13,279 bases of DNA, taken from contig JAWOAS010000031.1 of assembly GCA_046498405.1 (NCBI GenBank), positions 1 to 13,279 on the forward strand, in the 5' to 3' direction. Both the position numbers and the translations under genes were made by a program. The notes beneath the pieces were generated by a model. The model was not told the DNA's origin. It saw nothing but the letters and a program-made list of their open reading frames with translations, and did no database searches. This stretch comes from T1Sed10-49 sp046498405 (GTDB lineage: Bacteria; Actinomycetota; Nitriliruptoria; Euzebyales; Egibacteraceae). Below, in pieces: positions 7,241 to 13,152 of the stretch (the stretch's first letter is position 1; each line of letters opens with the position of its first letter).

Positions 7241-7671
7241 GGGCTCGAGGGCCTCGCCCGCTGCGCGCAGCGCGCGCAGATGCCGAAGACGTCGGCGCGG
7301 TGCCCGGTCACGGTGAAGCCCCGGCGCCGCGCGACGTCGCTGACCCAGCGCTCGACCTCCTCGGCGGTGATCTCCTCGATGACGTTGCAGACCTCGCAGA
7401 CGAGGTGGTGGTGGTGGGCGTCGCCGCAGAGCCGGAACGCCTGCTCGCCGTCGCGGTCGAAGGTGTCGAGCATGCCGGCGTCAGCCAGCGAGGTCAGGGT
7501 GCGGTAGACCGTCGTCAGGCCGATCGGCTCGCCGGCCTGGCGCAGCTCCTGGTGCAGGCCCTGGGCGGTGACGGCCTCGGGTCGCTCCCGCAGCGTCTCG
7601 AGGACCGTCAGCCGCTGGCGGGTGGCGCGCAGCCCGGCCCCGCGGAGCTCCTCCTCAGCCGTCGTCGGCAC
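7237..7671 (-). CDS. zur: Zinc uptake regulator Zur (Fur family)
   Basis: This is a dimeric repressor that binds operators when loaded with zinc and silences zinc uptake genes. It has 144 residues. The winged helix includes LRATRQRLTVLETL (14-27) and the recognition helix GLTTVYRTLTSL (51-62). The metal-binding half has HHHHLVCEVC (86-95) with Cys92 and Cys95, and CARC with Cys132 and Cys135, forming the structural zinc site. Wording such as MLDT, FRLC, HHHHLVCEVC and HRADVFGICARC is close to mycobacterial FurB/Zur, and the position 26 nt after znuB supports Zur over Fur or PerR. The GTG start at 7671 follows a purine-rich GGGAGGG about 9 nt upstream. The stop overlaps the sir2 start. It is likely autoregulated as part of the znu operon through the sites in front of znuA. 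Confidence 0.93.
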   Translation of the reverse strand: MPTTAEEELRGAGLRATRQRLTVLETLRERPEAVTAQGLHQELRQAGEPIGLTTVYRTLTSLADAGMLDTFDRDGEQAFRLCGDAHHHHLVCEVCNVIEEITAEEVERWVSDVARRRGFTVTGHRADVFGICARCAQRARPSSP

Positions 7672-7697
7672 CGCGCGTCGCCCTCCCCGTCGACCTC

Positions 7698-8534
7698 TCA
7701 GGCCGTCACCGCTCGCCTGGCGCTCACAGCGTAGCGCTGGCGCGCCGAGCGCAGGACCGCGGCGGCGAGGTAGCAGGCGATGGCCAGCAGCACGATCGTC
7801 GAGCCCGTCGGCGTGTCGGCGTAGAAGGCCCCGAGCGACCCGGCCAGGGCGCAGGCCAGGCCGATGAGCGAGCCGATGACCATCGTCCCGCGGTAGCTGC
7901 GGGCCAGTTGGGAGGCCGCGGCGATGGGCACGACCATCATCCCGGCGACGAGCAGGATGCCCAGGGCGTACATCCCCCCGACGACGATGAGCGCGACGAC
8001 GGCGGTCAGCGTGAGCTGCAGCCCCTCGGTGGGCACCCCGCCGACGCGGGCCGCCGGCTCGTCGAAGGCGATCGAGACGAGCGGTCCGTAGAGCGCGACG
8101 ATGACGACGAGGACGCCGAGGCAGAGCGCGGCGATGGCCCAGACCTGGCCCCAGGAGAGGTTGTTCGGGCTGCCGAAGAGGAAGCTCACCACGGAGTTGA
8201 GGCCGCCGCCGGCGCGTTGGGTGAAGAGGTAGCCCAGCGCGATGCCGCCGTAGAAGACCATCGCGAGCGCGAGGTCGCCGCCGAGCCGCCCGCGCCGCTC
8301 CATGCGGAAGAGGGCGTAGGCCGCGAGCAGGGTGATGAGCAGCGCGCCGAGGAAGGGGTCGACGCCGGTGACGAAGGCGACGCCCACCCCAGCGAAGGCG
8401 ACGTGGCCGATGCCGTCGCCGATGAGCGCCTGGCGCCGCTGCACGACGAAGGCGCCGACCAGCGGTGCGACGGCGCAGACCAGCGCGGTGGCGATGACCG
8501 CGCGCTGGATGAAGCCGTAGCTCAGCGCCTCCAC
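7698..8534 (-). CDS. znuB: Zinc ABC transporter, permease subunit
   Basis: This is the membrane channel of the zinc importer (ABC-3 family), 278 residues. Hydrophobic segments are spread over the whole length (for example about 11-31, 47-75, 88-104, 130-152, 173-205, 218-238 and 245-262). The family sequence FVVQRRQALIGDGIGHVAFAG (29-49, one residue shorter when quoted from Val30) and the late GILLVAGMMVVPIAAA are present. The frame stays open to 8684, but the GTG at 8534 is chosen because AGGAG (8540-8544) lies 5 nt upstream and the protein then begins MEALSYGFIQRA, as usual for ZnuB. The start lies 13 nt inside the end of znuC. The partner ATPase and binding protein are directly upstream and zur directly downstream. 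Manganese transporters share this family; zinc is preferred because of the His-rich ZnuA and the Zur-type regulator. Confidence 0.94.
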   Translation of the reverse strand: MEALSYGFIQRAVIATALVCAVAPLVGAFVVQRRQALIGDGIGHVAFAGVGVAFVTGVDPFLGALLITLLAAYALFRMERRGRLGGDLALAMVFYGGIALGYLFTQRAGGGLNSVVSFLFGSPNNLSWGQVWAIAALCLGVLVVIVALYGPLVSIAFDEPAARVGGVPTEGLQLTLTAVVALIVVGGMYALGILLVAGMMVVPIAAASQLARSYRGTMVIGSLIGLACALAGSLGAFYADTPTGSTIVLLAIACYLAAAVLRSARQRYAVSARRAVTA

Positions 8535-9307
8535 GACGGCTCCTCGTCCTCCTCGGGGACGCGGCTCTCCCGGGGCTCGCGGCGCGTGATGTCGGCGAGG
8601 CGGCCGGCGCGTACCTCGATGACGCGGTCGGCCAGGCCCTCGAAGCCCTCGGGGTCGTGGGTGATGTAGATGACCGAGACGCACTCGACCTCGACGAGGT
8701 GCTCGAGGGCCTCCTTGAGGACGTGGCGGGCGTCGGCGTCGACCCCGGTCGTCGGCTCGTCGAGCACGAGCAGCGAAGGGTCGGTCACGAGTGCCCGGGC
8801 GATGAGCGCCCGCTGCTGCTGGCCGCCGGAGAGCTCGTTGATGGGCTGGTCGCGCAGGGCGGCGACGCCCATGAGGTCGAGCACGTGCTCCATGCGCTCA
8901 CGGTGGTGGGCCCGCGGGCGGCCGAGGAGGCCGAGGTGGCCGGCCAGACCGGTGCGCACGACCTCCTCGACGCTGACGGGCAGCACGGCGTCGGCGCCGG
9001 CCCGCTGGGGGACATAGCCCACCCGCCACCAGTCCTCGAAGTCCTCGACGCGCTCGCCGAAGAGGCGGACGGTGCCGTGGGTCGGGCGCAGCAGCCCGAG
9101 GCCCAGGCGCATCATCGTCGTCTTGCCGGCCCCGTTGGGGCCGACGAGGGCGACGAACTCGCCCCCGCGCACCTGCAGGGAGACCTCGCGCAGGATGGGC
9201 ACGCGCGTGTAGCCGAACGTGACCTGCTCAAAGCACAGGGCCGGGGCCTGCGCGCGCTTGGGCTCGCACCCCCCGGTCCTCTGGCTGGTGTCCTCGCGTG
9301 GTCGCAT
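8522..9307 (-). CDS. znuC: Zinc ABC transporter, ATP-binding subunit
   Basis: This is the cytoplasmic ATPase of the zinc importer, with 261 residues from the chosen start. Walker A GPNGAGKTT lies at 56-64, the Q-loop Gln at 101 (GYVPQRAG), signature LSGGQQQR at 159-166, Walker B LLVLDEP at 179-185 and the switch His at 217 (ITHD). The YVPQR loop and the FGYTRVPILREVSL opening are typical of the ZnuC/MntB group. The C-terminus is a charged tail (REPRESRVPEEDEEPSWRR). Two ATGs compete: 9307, which lies 5 nt after the znuA stop, and 9322, which overlaps the znuA end by 10 nt and adds five residues. Neither has a clear ribosome site, so coupling to znuA translation is likely. The frame continues open to 9958, but that part is shadow of znuA. 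Confidence 0.93.
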   Translation of the reverse strand: MRPREDTSQRTGGCEPKRAQAPALCFEQVTFGYTRVPILREVSLQVRGGEFVALVGPNGAGKTTMMRLGLGLLRPTHGTVRLFGERVEDFEDWWRVGYVPQRAGADAVLPVSVEEVVRTGLAGHLGLLGRPRAHHRERMEHVLDLMGVAALRDQPINELSGGQQQRALIARALVTDPSLLVLDEPTTGVDADARHVLKEALEHLVEVECVSVIYITHDPEGFEGLADRVIEVRAGRLADITRREPRESRVPEEDEEPSWRR

Positions 9308-9312
9308 GGGGT

Positions 9313-10446
9313 CTACTCGCATCCGAGGGCGGTCGCGGTCACGTCGATCTGCTCGCGCAGGAGGCTCATGAAGCCCTCCTCCTCGAAGAGCTGGGCGTCG
9401 TCGACGACGCCGAAGGAGTAGACCTCGAGCAGCTCGACGTCGCCGGCCTCGCGCGCCACGGCCTCGGCGTCCTCGCGACCCTCGAGTGGCTCGGTGAGCA
9501 CGTACTCGATGCCGTCCTCCTCGATCATGTCCACGAGCTCGGCGATGCGCTGCGGCGAGGCCGGGCCGTGCCCGCCCGCGCCGGAGACGCCCTGCTGATC
9601 GTAGCCGAAGGGCTCGAGGAGGTAGGCGTAGGCCTCGTGGCTGACGACGACGTAGTCGTGCTCGCAGGACCCGCCGAGCGTCTCGGCCATGCGCTCGTCG
9701 AGCGCGAGGAACTCCTCGGCGAGGGTCGCGGCGTTGGCGCGGTAGTCCTCGGCGTCCTCGGGGTCGGTCGCGGCGAAGGCCTCGCCGATCTCCTCGGTGA
9801 CCACGGCCATCGCTGCCGGGTCGAACCACGCGTGGGGATCGTAGGTGGACCCGTCCCCGTCGTCGTCGTGGGCGTGGTCGTCCTCCTCCTCGTCGTCGTG
9901 GGCGTGGTCGTCGTCCCCGTCGTCGTGGGCGTGGTCGTCGTCCTCGTCGTCGCCCCACTGCCGCAGGGTCCCCTCGCCGACGACATCGGCGAACGAGACG
10001 GTCTCGCCCTGCGCCGCCTCGGCGGCGGTCTCGACCTGGGGCTGGAAGTCGATGTCGCCCATGTAGAGCAGGATGTCGCTCGTCTCGAGGCGCTCCCGTC
10101 CGCGCGGGGACAGCTCGATGTCGTGGGGGTCCTCGCCCTGGTCGGTGAGGAGATGGACGTCGGCGGCGGGGGCGACCTGCTCGGCGACCCAGGACAGCGG
10201 GAAGACCGGCGCGACGGCGCTCACGCCCTCGCCGACGGCCGTGGCCTCAGCGCTGGCCTCGTCGGCCTCGGCCCCGCTCCCGTCGTCCTCATCCCCGTCG
10301 GTCTCGTCGTCCTCATCCCCGGCGGGCTCGTCGGCTGCGGGCTCGCCGTCGTCCTGCTCCTCGGCCTCGTCGACCTCCTCGCCGCAGGCGGCGAGGAGGA
10401 GGGCCAGGGCGGCGAGCAGGGCGAGGATGCGGTGCGGTCGGGACAT
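9313..10446 (-). CDS. znuA: Zinc-binding lipoprotein of the ABC transporter
   Basis: This extracellular lipoprotein captures zinc and delivers it to ZnuB/ZnuC. It has 377 residues. The signal peptide ends in the lipobox LAAC with Cys21 as lipidation site. An acidic, flexible linker fills about 22-70. Candidate metal ligands are His108 (DPHDIELSP), His205 (DPHAWFDP), His270 (SHEAYAYLLEPFG) and an acidic residue near 319-325. Between the first two lies a His/Asp loop (about 165-200) with three DHAHDD units, the mark of zinc-specific members. Cys261 and Cys376 could form a disulfide. The ATG at 10446 follows GAGGAG (10454-10459) at 7 nt; the open frame to 10509 is ignored because only the inner start gives a signal peptide. 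It is the first gene of the operon, behind a promoter with repeated GTYGACAACC elements. Confidence 0.94.
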   Translation of the reverse strand: MSRPHRILALLAALALLLAACGEEVDEAEEQDDGEPAADEPAGDEDDETDGDEDDGSGAEADEASAEATAVGEGVSAVAPVFPLSWVAEQVAPAADVHLLTDQGEDPHDIELSPRGRERLETSDILLYMGDIDFQPQVETAAEAAQGETVSFADVVGEGTLRQWGDDEDDDHAHDDGDDDHAHDDEEEDDHAHDDDGDGSTYDPHAWFDPAAMAVVTEEIGEAFAATDPEDAEDYRANAATLAEEFLALDERMAETLGGSCEHDYVVVSHEAYAYLLEPFGYDQQGVSGAGGHGPASPQRIAELVDMIEEDGIEYVLTEPLEGREDAEAVAREAGDVELLEVYSFGVVDDAQLFEEEGFMSLLREQIDVTATALGCE

Positions 10447-10483
10447 GTGCGGGCTCCTCGAACGTGTGCGGGCGGACGCGGAA

Positions 10484-10530
10484 GTCGACAACCATTGCCA
10501 GCATCGCACGCTCGACCGTAGTTGACAACC
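10484..10530 (-). promoter_or_regulatory. znuA promoter with two candidate Zur operator elements
   Basis: Two copies of GTYGACAACC (plus strand) lie at 10484-10493 and 10521-10530, 37 nt apart start to start. The upstream copy contains the 9-bp palindrome GTTGACAAC. On the minus strand this copy supplies TTGTCA (10523-10528), a good -35, followed after 17 nt by GATGCT (10500-10505), a modest -10; the second copy would sit just downstream of the start of transcription. ACTACGGT is also repeated around the -35. This layout suits a repressor that blocks polymerase. The elements do not resemble the TGAAAATNATTTTCA Zur box of Streptomyces and mycobacteria, so binding by Zur is inference from position. 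Confidence 0.5.
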
Positions 10531-10611
10531 GTAGTCGATTGCGAAGACGTGCCGATCCGCCCGCCCGCGTGAGGCCTGCTCACCGCCGGGGGCGCCCGCG
10601 GGCTCGGGCGC

Positions 10612-11334
10612 CTAGACCTTGCCGTAGGTCGGCACGGTCGCCCCGGAGACGACCCAGGCGTCGTCGCTGGCGAGCCAGGTGATGACCTTCGCGATCGCCG
10701 CGGGTGGGGTCCAGCGCTCGTGGTCGGCGCCCGGCATCGCCGCGCGGTTGGCGGGGGTGTCGATCATCGCCGGCAGGACGGCGTTGGCGGTGCGGTTCGA
10801 GCCGTGGAGCTCCGCGGCGAGCGTGCCGACGAGCGAGGTTACGCCGGCCTTCGACGCCGCGTAGGCGGCCTCGCCCGCGCCCGGCCGCACCGCCTGCCGC
10901 GCCCCGACGAGCACGACGCGGCCGCCGTCGTCGCCCATGTGCCGCAGGCCCTCGCGCGCGATGACCGCGGCGGTGCGCAGGTTGAGCCGCAGCATGCGGT
11001 CGAGCAGCGTGAGGTCGTCGAGGTCGACGAGGTGCGTGCCACCGGCGTAGCCGCCGACCGTCGAGCACGCCAGCCACAGCGGTCCCCAGTCGGCCTCGAG
11101 GACGTCGAGCAGCGCGGCGACCTGGTCGGCGTCGGTGACGTCGCACTGCGACAGCCGCAGTCGCTGCGCCTCGAGGGCCTCGGCGTGCGCCTCGCGCAGG
11201 CCCTCGGCCTCCTCCTCGAGGATCCACGGCACCGCGACGCGGTAGCCGTCGGCGAGCAACTCGTCGACGACGGCGCGGCCCAGCGCGCCGCCGCCACCGG
11301 CCACGAGCGCGGTGCGTGGCGGGCTCTCGGTCAT
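10612..11334 (-). CDS. Short-chain dehydrogenase/reductase, dihydropteridine-reductase-like
   Basis: This is a soluble NAD(P)-dependent oxidoreductase of 240 residues; the substrate is unknown. The Rossmann fold opens with LVAGGGGALGRA (nucleotide loop GGGGALG, 13-19), has CDVTDAD near 64-70, Asn118 in RLNLRTA, and the catalytic pair Tyr158-x3-Lys162 (YAASK). The usual catalytic Ser is absent: the strand before it reads VVLVGARQAV (140-149) with Gly-Ala where most members have Ser-Ser. Dihydropteridine reductase shows the same pattern (GAKAAL, no Ser), and related bacterial proteins share the ending IDTPANRAAMPGADHERW, as here at 191-208. The enzyme is therefore probably active, with a quinonoid or similar easily reduced substrate. 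The ATG follows GGAGGAG (11341-11347) at 6 nt. It lies upstream of znuA in the same direction, but znuA has its own promoter-like region, so shared regulation is doubtful. Confidence 0.88.
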   Translation of the reverse strand: MTESPPRTALVAGGGGALGRAVVDELLADGYRVAVPWILEEEAEGLREAHAEALEAQRLRLSQCDVTDADQVAALLDVLEADWGPLWLACSTVGGYAGGTHLVDLDDLTLLDRMLRLNLRTAAVIAREGLRHMGDDGGRVVLVGARQAVRPGAGEAAYAASKAGVTSLVGTLAAELHGSNRTANAVLPAMIDTPANRAAMPGADHERWTPPAAIAKVITWLASDDAWVVSGATVPTYGKV

Positions 11335-11374
11335 GACGCTCTCCTCCGTCGTTCCGGTGGGGGTCGTTGGTCCG

Positions 11375-11388
11375 GGTCCCGAGGGACC
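11375..11388. promoter_or_regulatory. Dyad symmetry in the divergent region between the SDR and ferredoxin genes
   Basis: GGTCCC-GA-GGGACC is a perfect inverted repeat. It is nested between further pairs: TGGTCC (11368-11373) with GGACCA (11384-11389), and GTTCC (11351-11355) with GGAAC (11392-11396). It lies 34-60 bases upstream of the SDR start and ahead of the ferredoxin promoter. It could be an operator or a structured leader of the SDR transcript; no known regulator is recognised. Confidence 0.35.
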
Positions 11389-11413
11389 ACAGGAACCCTG
11401 ATCGTGCCCAGCC

Positions 11414-11444
11414 TTGTCCGGCTCACCCCTCGACCCGCTAGGCT
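11414..11444 (+). promoter_or_regulatory. Candidate promoter of the ferredoxin gene
   Basis: TTGTCC (11414-11419) and TAGGCT (11439-11444) are spaced by 19 nt. TAGGCT is a good -10 for a housekeeping sigma factor in GC-rich actinobacteria; the spacing is slightly long. A transcript from here would have a leader of about 60 nt before the ATG at 11511. Confidence 0.4.
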
Positions 11445-11510
11445 CCCCGGTGGCAGAAGCGGTCCGCAGCCCGCACGATCGCTTGACGGACCGAACGTGA
11501 GGAGCCCCTT

Positions 11511-11834
11511 ATGGTCTACATCATCGCCGAGCCCTGCATCGACGTGAAGGACCGCGCCTGCGTCGATGAGTGTCCCGTGGACTGCATCTACGAGGGCCCG
11601 CGGATGCTCTACATCCAGCCCGACGAGTGCATCGACTGCGCGGCCTGCGAGCCGGTGTGCCCCGTCGAGGCGATCGCCTACGAGGACGACCTCCCGGAGA
11701 TGTGGGCTGAGTTCGAGGCCATCAACCGCGAGTGGTTCGAGGACTCGGTCACCGGCCTCGGCAGCCCCGGCGGTGCCGCGACCGTCGGCCCTCAGGAGAT
11801 CGACCACCCCAAGGTCGAGGCCTGGGAGGCCTAG
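11511..11834 (+). CDS. fdxA: 7Fe ferredoxin ([3Fe-4S] plus [4Fe-4S])
   Basis: This small cytoplasmic electron carrier has 107 residues, the usual length of actinobacterial FdxA/FdxC. The cysteines are at 9, 17, 21, 25, 40, 43, 46 and 50. By comparison with Azotobacter ferredoxin I, Cys9, Cys17 and Cys50 should hold a [3Fe-4S] cluster, and Cys21, Cys40, Cys43 and Cys46 the [4Fe-4S] cluster; Cys25 would be free. The start MVYIIAEPC and the C-terminal tail (EMWAEFEAINREWFEDSV and beyond) match the family. The ATG follows GAGGAG (11499-11504) at 6 nt and a likely promoter at 11414-11444. The phosphodiesterase follows immediately and is probably co-transcribed. The redox partner is not encoded in this window, so its role (for example serving a cytochrome P450, an oxidoreductase or pyruvate oxidation) stays open. 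Confidence 0.95.
   Translation: MVYIIAEPCIDVKDRACVDECPVDCIYEGPRMLYIQPDECIDCAACEPVCPVEAIAYEDDLPEMWAEFEAINREWFEDSVTGLGSPGGAATVGPQEIDHPKVEAWEA
11825..11829 (+). promoter_or_regulatory. Ribosome binding site supporting a CTG start
   Basis: GGAGG at the end of the ferredoxin gene lies 6 nt before CTG at 11836. No ATG or GTG in the phosphodiesterase frame has a comparable site: the nearest are GTG at 11773 inside fdxA and GTG at 11914 beyond conserved sequence. Confidence 0.5.
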
Positions 11835-11835
11835 C

Positions 11836-12963
11836 CTGACCGCACCCGCCGGCGACGCCGCGCACCCCGCCGGCGGGCCTCACCCGCTCACACCCGCCTA
11901 CGACGGGGCGTGGGTGGGTGCGGTACTGCCCGCGCTGCTCGGCCTCGGCCCGCGCGACCTCCTTCCCGCCGCCGCCGCTCGCGCGCGGCAAGTCGTGCTC
12001 CTCGTGCTCGACGGCCTCGGCTCGCACCTGCTTGGCGAGCACGCCACCGAGGCGCCGACCCTCGGCGCGCTCGAGGGCGGCCCGATCACCACCGTGGCCC
12101 CGAGCACGACCGCTGCGGCGCTGACCTCGATCACGACCGGGACACCCCCGGCGCGCCACGGTGTGGCCGGCTACCGCTTCCGCTACGGCGGCGAGGTCCT
12201 CAACGCCCTGCGCTGGCGCCTCGACGGCCGCGGCACCGCGCCCGACCCCGCCGAGGTCCAGGCCATCGCGCCCTTCGGCGGCACGGCCCTGCCGGTGGTC
12301 TCACGCGCGGCGTTCGCCGACACCGGCTTCACGAGGGCGCACCTGCGCGGCGCGGACCTGCGCGGCTGGCACACGAGCGCGACGATCGTGACGCACTGCC
12401 GTGCCCTGCTCGACGAGGGCCACCCCGTCGTCTACGCCTACTACGACGGCGTCGACAAGGTGGCCCACGCCCACGGCCTGGCCACGCCCTTCCTGCGCGA
12501 CGAGGTCGCGGCGACCGACCGCCTCGTCGCCGACCTCCTCGTGGCCCTGCCCTCCGGCGCGGCCCTGCTCGTCACCGCCGACCACGGGCAGGTCCAGGTC
12601 GGACCGGCCGGCCAGCGCTCCCTCGCCGAGGTCGACGCGCTCGTCGACCGCTACAGCGGGGAGGGCCGCTTCCGTTCCCTGCACGCGCGTGGCGGTGCTG
12701 CCGGCGACCTCCTCGAGGCCGCCCGCGAGCGCTTCGGCGGCGAGGCCTGGGTGCGCTCGCGCGCCGAGGTCGTCGAGGAGGGCTGGCTCGGCCCGGCGAT
12801 GAGCCCGGTCATGGCCGGGCGGCTCGGCGACGTGGTCCTCGCCCCGCACGCGCCCGTGGCCTTCGCCGACCCTGGCTACCGCGTCGAGCAGCGTCTCGAG
12901 TCGATGCACGGCAGCCTCACCCCCGCCGAGATGCTCGTCCCGCTGCTCGCGGCCTCGGCCTGA
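11836..12963 (+). CDS. Alkaline-phosphatase-superfamily phosphodiesterase/nucleotide pyrophosphatase
   Basis: This is a two-metal hydrolase of phosphodiester or pyrophosphate bonds (type I phosphodiesterase family), 375 residues from the proposed start. Metal ligands and nucleophile can be placed: Asp59 (LLVLDGLG), Thr92 as nucleophile (PSTTAAALTSITTG), the Asp/His group in YYDGVDKVAHAHG (202-214), Asp249-His250 (TADHG) and His358 (SMHGS). No signal peptide is visible, so it should act in the cytoplasm. The family's N-terminal block (PAYDGAWVGAVLPALLGLG, 20-38) lies upstream of the first usable GTG at 11914, and no ATG exists after the ferredoxin stop. The CTG at 11836 has GGAGG 6 nt upstream and gives MTAPAGDAAH, so a CTG start is proposed. 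It follows fdxA by one base and is probably co-transcribed. Its substrate cannot be named. Confidence 0.88.
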   Translation: MTAPAGDAAHPAGGPHPLTPAYDGAWVGAVLPALLGLGPRDLLPAAAARARQVVLLVLDGLGSHLLGEHATEAPTLGALEGGPITTVAPSTTAAALTSITTGTPPARHGVAGYRFRYGGEVLNALRWRLDGRGTAPDPAEVQAIAPFGGTALPVVSRAAFADTGFTRAHLRGADLRGWHTSATIVTHCRALLDEGHPVVYAYYDGVDKVAHAHGLATPFLRDEVAATDRLVADLLVALPSGAALLVTADHGQVQVGPAGQRSLAEVDALVDRYSGEGRFRSLHARGGAAGDLLEAARERFGGEAWVRSRAEVVEEGWLGPAMSPVMAGRLGDVVLAPHAPVAFADPGYRVEQRLESMHGSLTPAEMLVPLLAASA

Positions 12964-13036
12964 GTCTCGCGCCCACCGTCGAGCCGGCCCGCCCGATGGC
13001 CTCGGGGCAGCGGTGGCCGGGCCCGTCGGCACCCGT

Positions 13037-13048
13037 GGCCCCGGGGCC
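13037..13048. terminator. GC palindrome between convergent genes, weak terminator candidate
   Basis: GGCCCCGGGGCC is a perfect 12-bp palindrome between the phosphodiesterase stop (12963) and the pdxH stop (13121). Outer bases CCGTG and CACGG (up to 13060) could extend the pairing. It has almost no loop and no T-run, so a bidirectional terminator is only a possibility. The rest of this 157-bp gap holds one repeat copy and nothing else that I recognise. Confidence 0.25.
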
Positions 13049-13086
13049 CGGCGCTCACGGGGCGAGCCGCTCGAGGCGCCAGCCCC
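13048..13086. repeat. 39-bp direct repeat, copy 1 (duplicate of the pdxH 3' end)
   Basis: These 39 bases are identical to 13114-13152, offset by 66 bases. Read on the minus strand they encode GWRLERLAP and a stop, the last residues of PdxH, but here they lie outside the gene, downstream of its stop. The intervening 27 bases do not resemble the corresponding pdxH sequence. The first bases overlap the palindrome GGCCCCGGGGCC (13037-13048). Confidence 0.92.
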
Positions 13087-13113
13087 GCCCCCGTGGTGTC
13101 GTCCATGCCGTCG

Positions 13114-13152
13114 CCGGCGCTCACGGGGCGAGCCGCTCGAGGCGCCAGCCCC
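13114..13152. repeat. 39-bp direct repeat, copy 2 (within the pdxH 3' end)
   Basis: This copy is identical to 13048-13086. It covers the stop codon and last nine codons of pdxH plus a few bases on either side. Its role as coding sequence suggests that this is the original and the other the duplicate. Confidence 0.92.

Noticed and set aside
9298..10521. 407-codon plus-strand frame opposite znuA, rich in Val and Gly
   Set aside because: It is the complement of the acidic and His-rich znuA sequence; ZnuA has a signal peptide, lipobox and metal ligands.
11483..11510. TTGACG near 11483 as a -35 for the ferredoxin gene
   Set aside because: It lies too close to the ATG at 11511 to leave room for a -10 and the ribosome site.
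12964..13110. A small gene in the gap between the phosphodiesterase and pdxH
   Set aside because: No open frame here has a ribosome site or a recognisable protein; frames crossing the gap are extensions of shadows.
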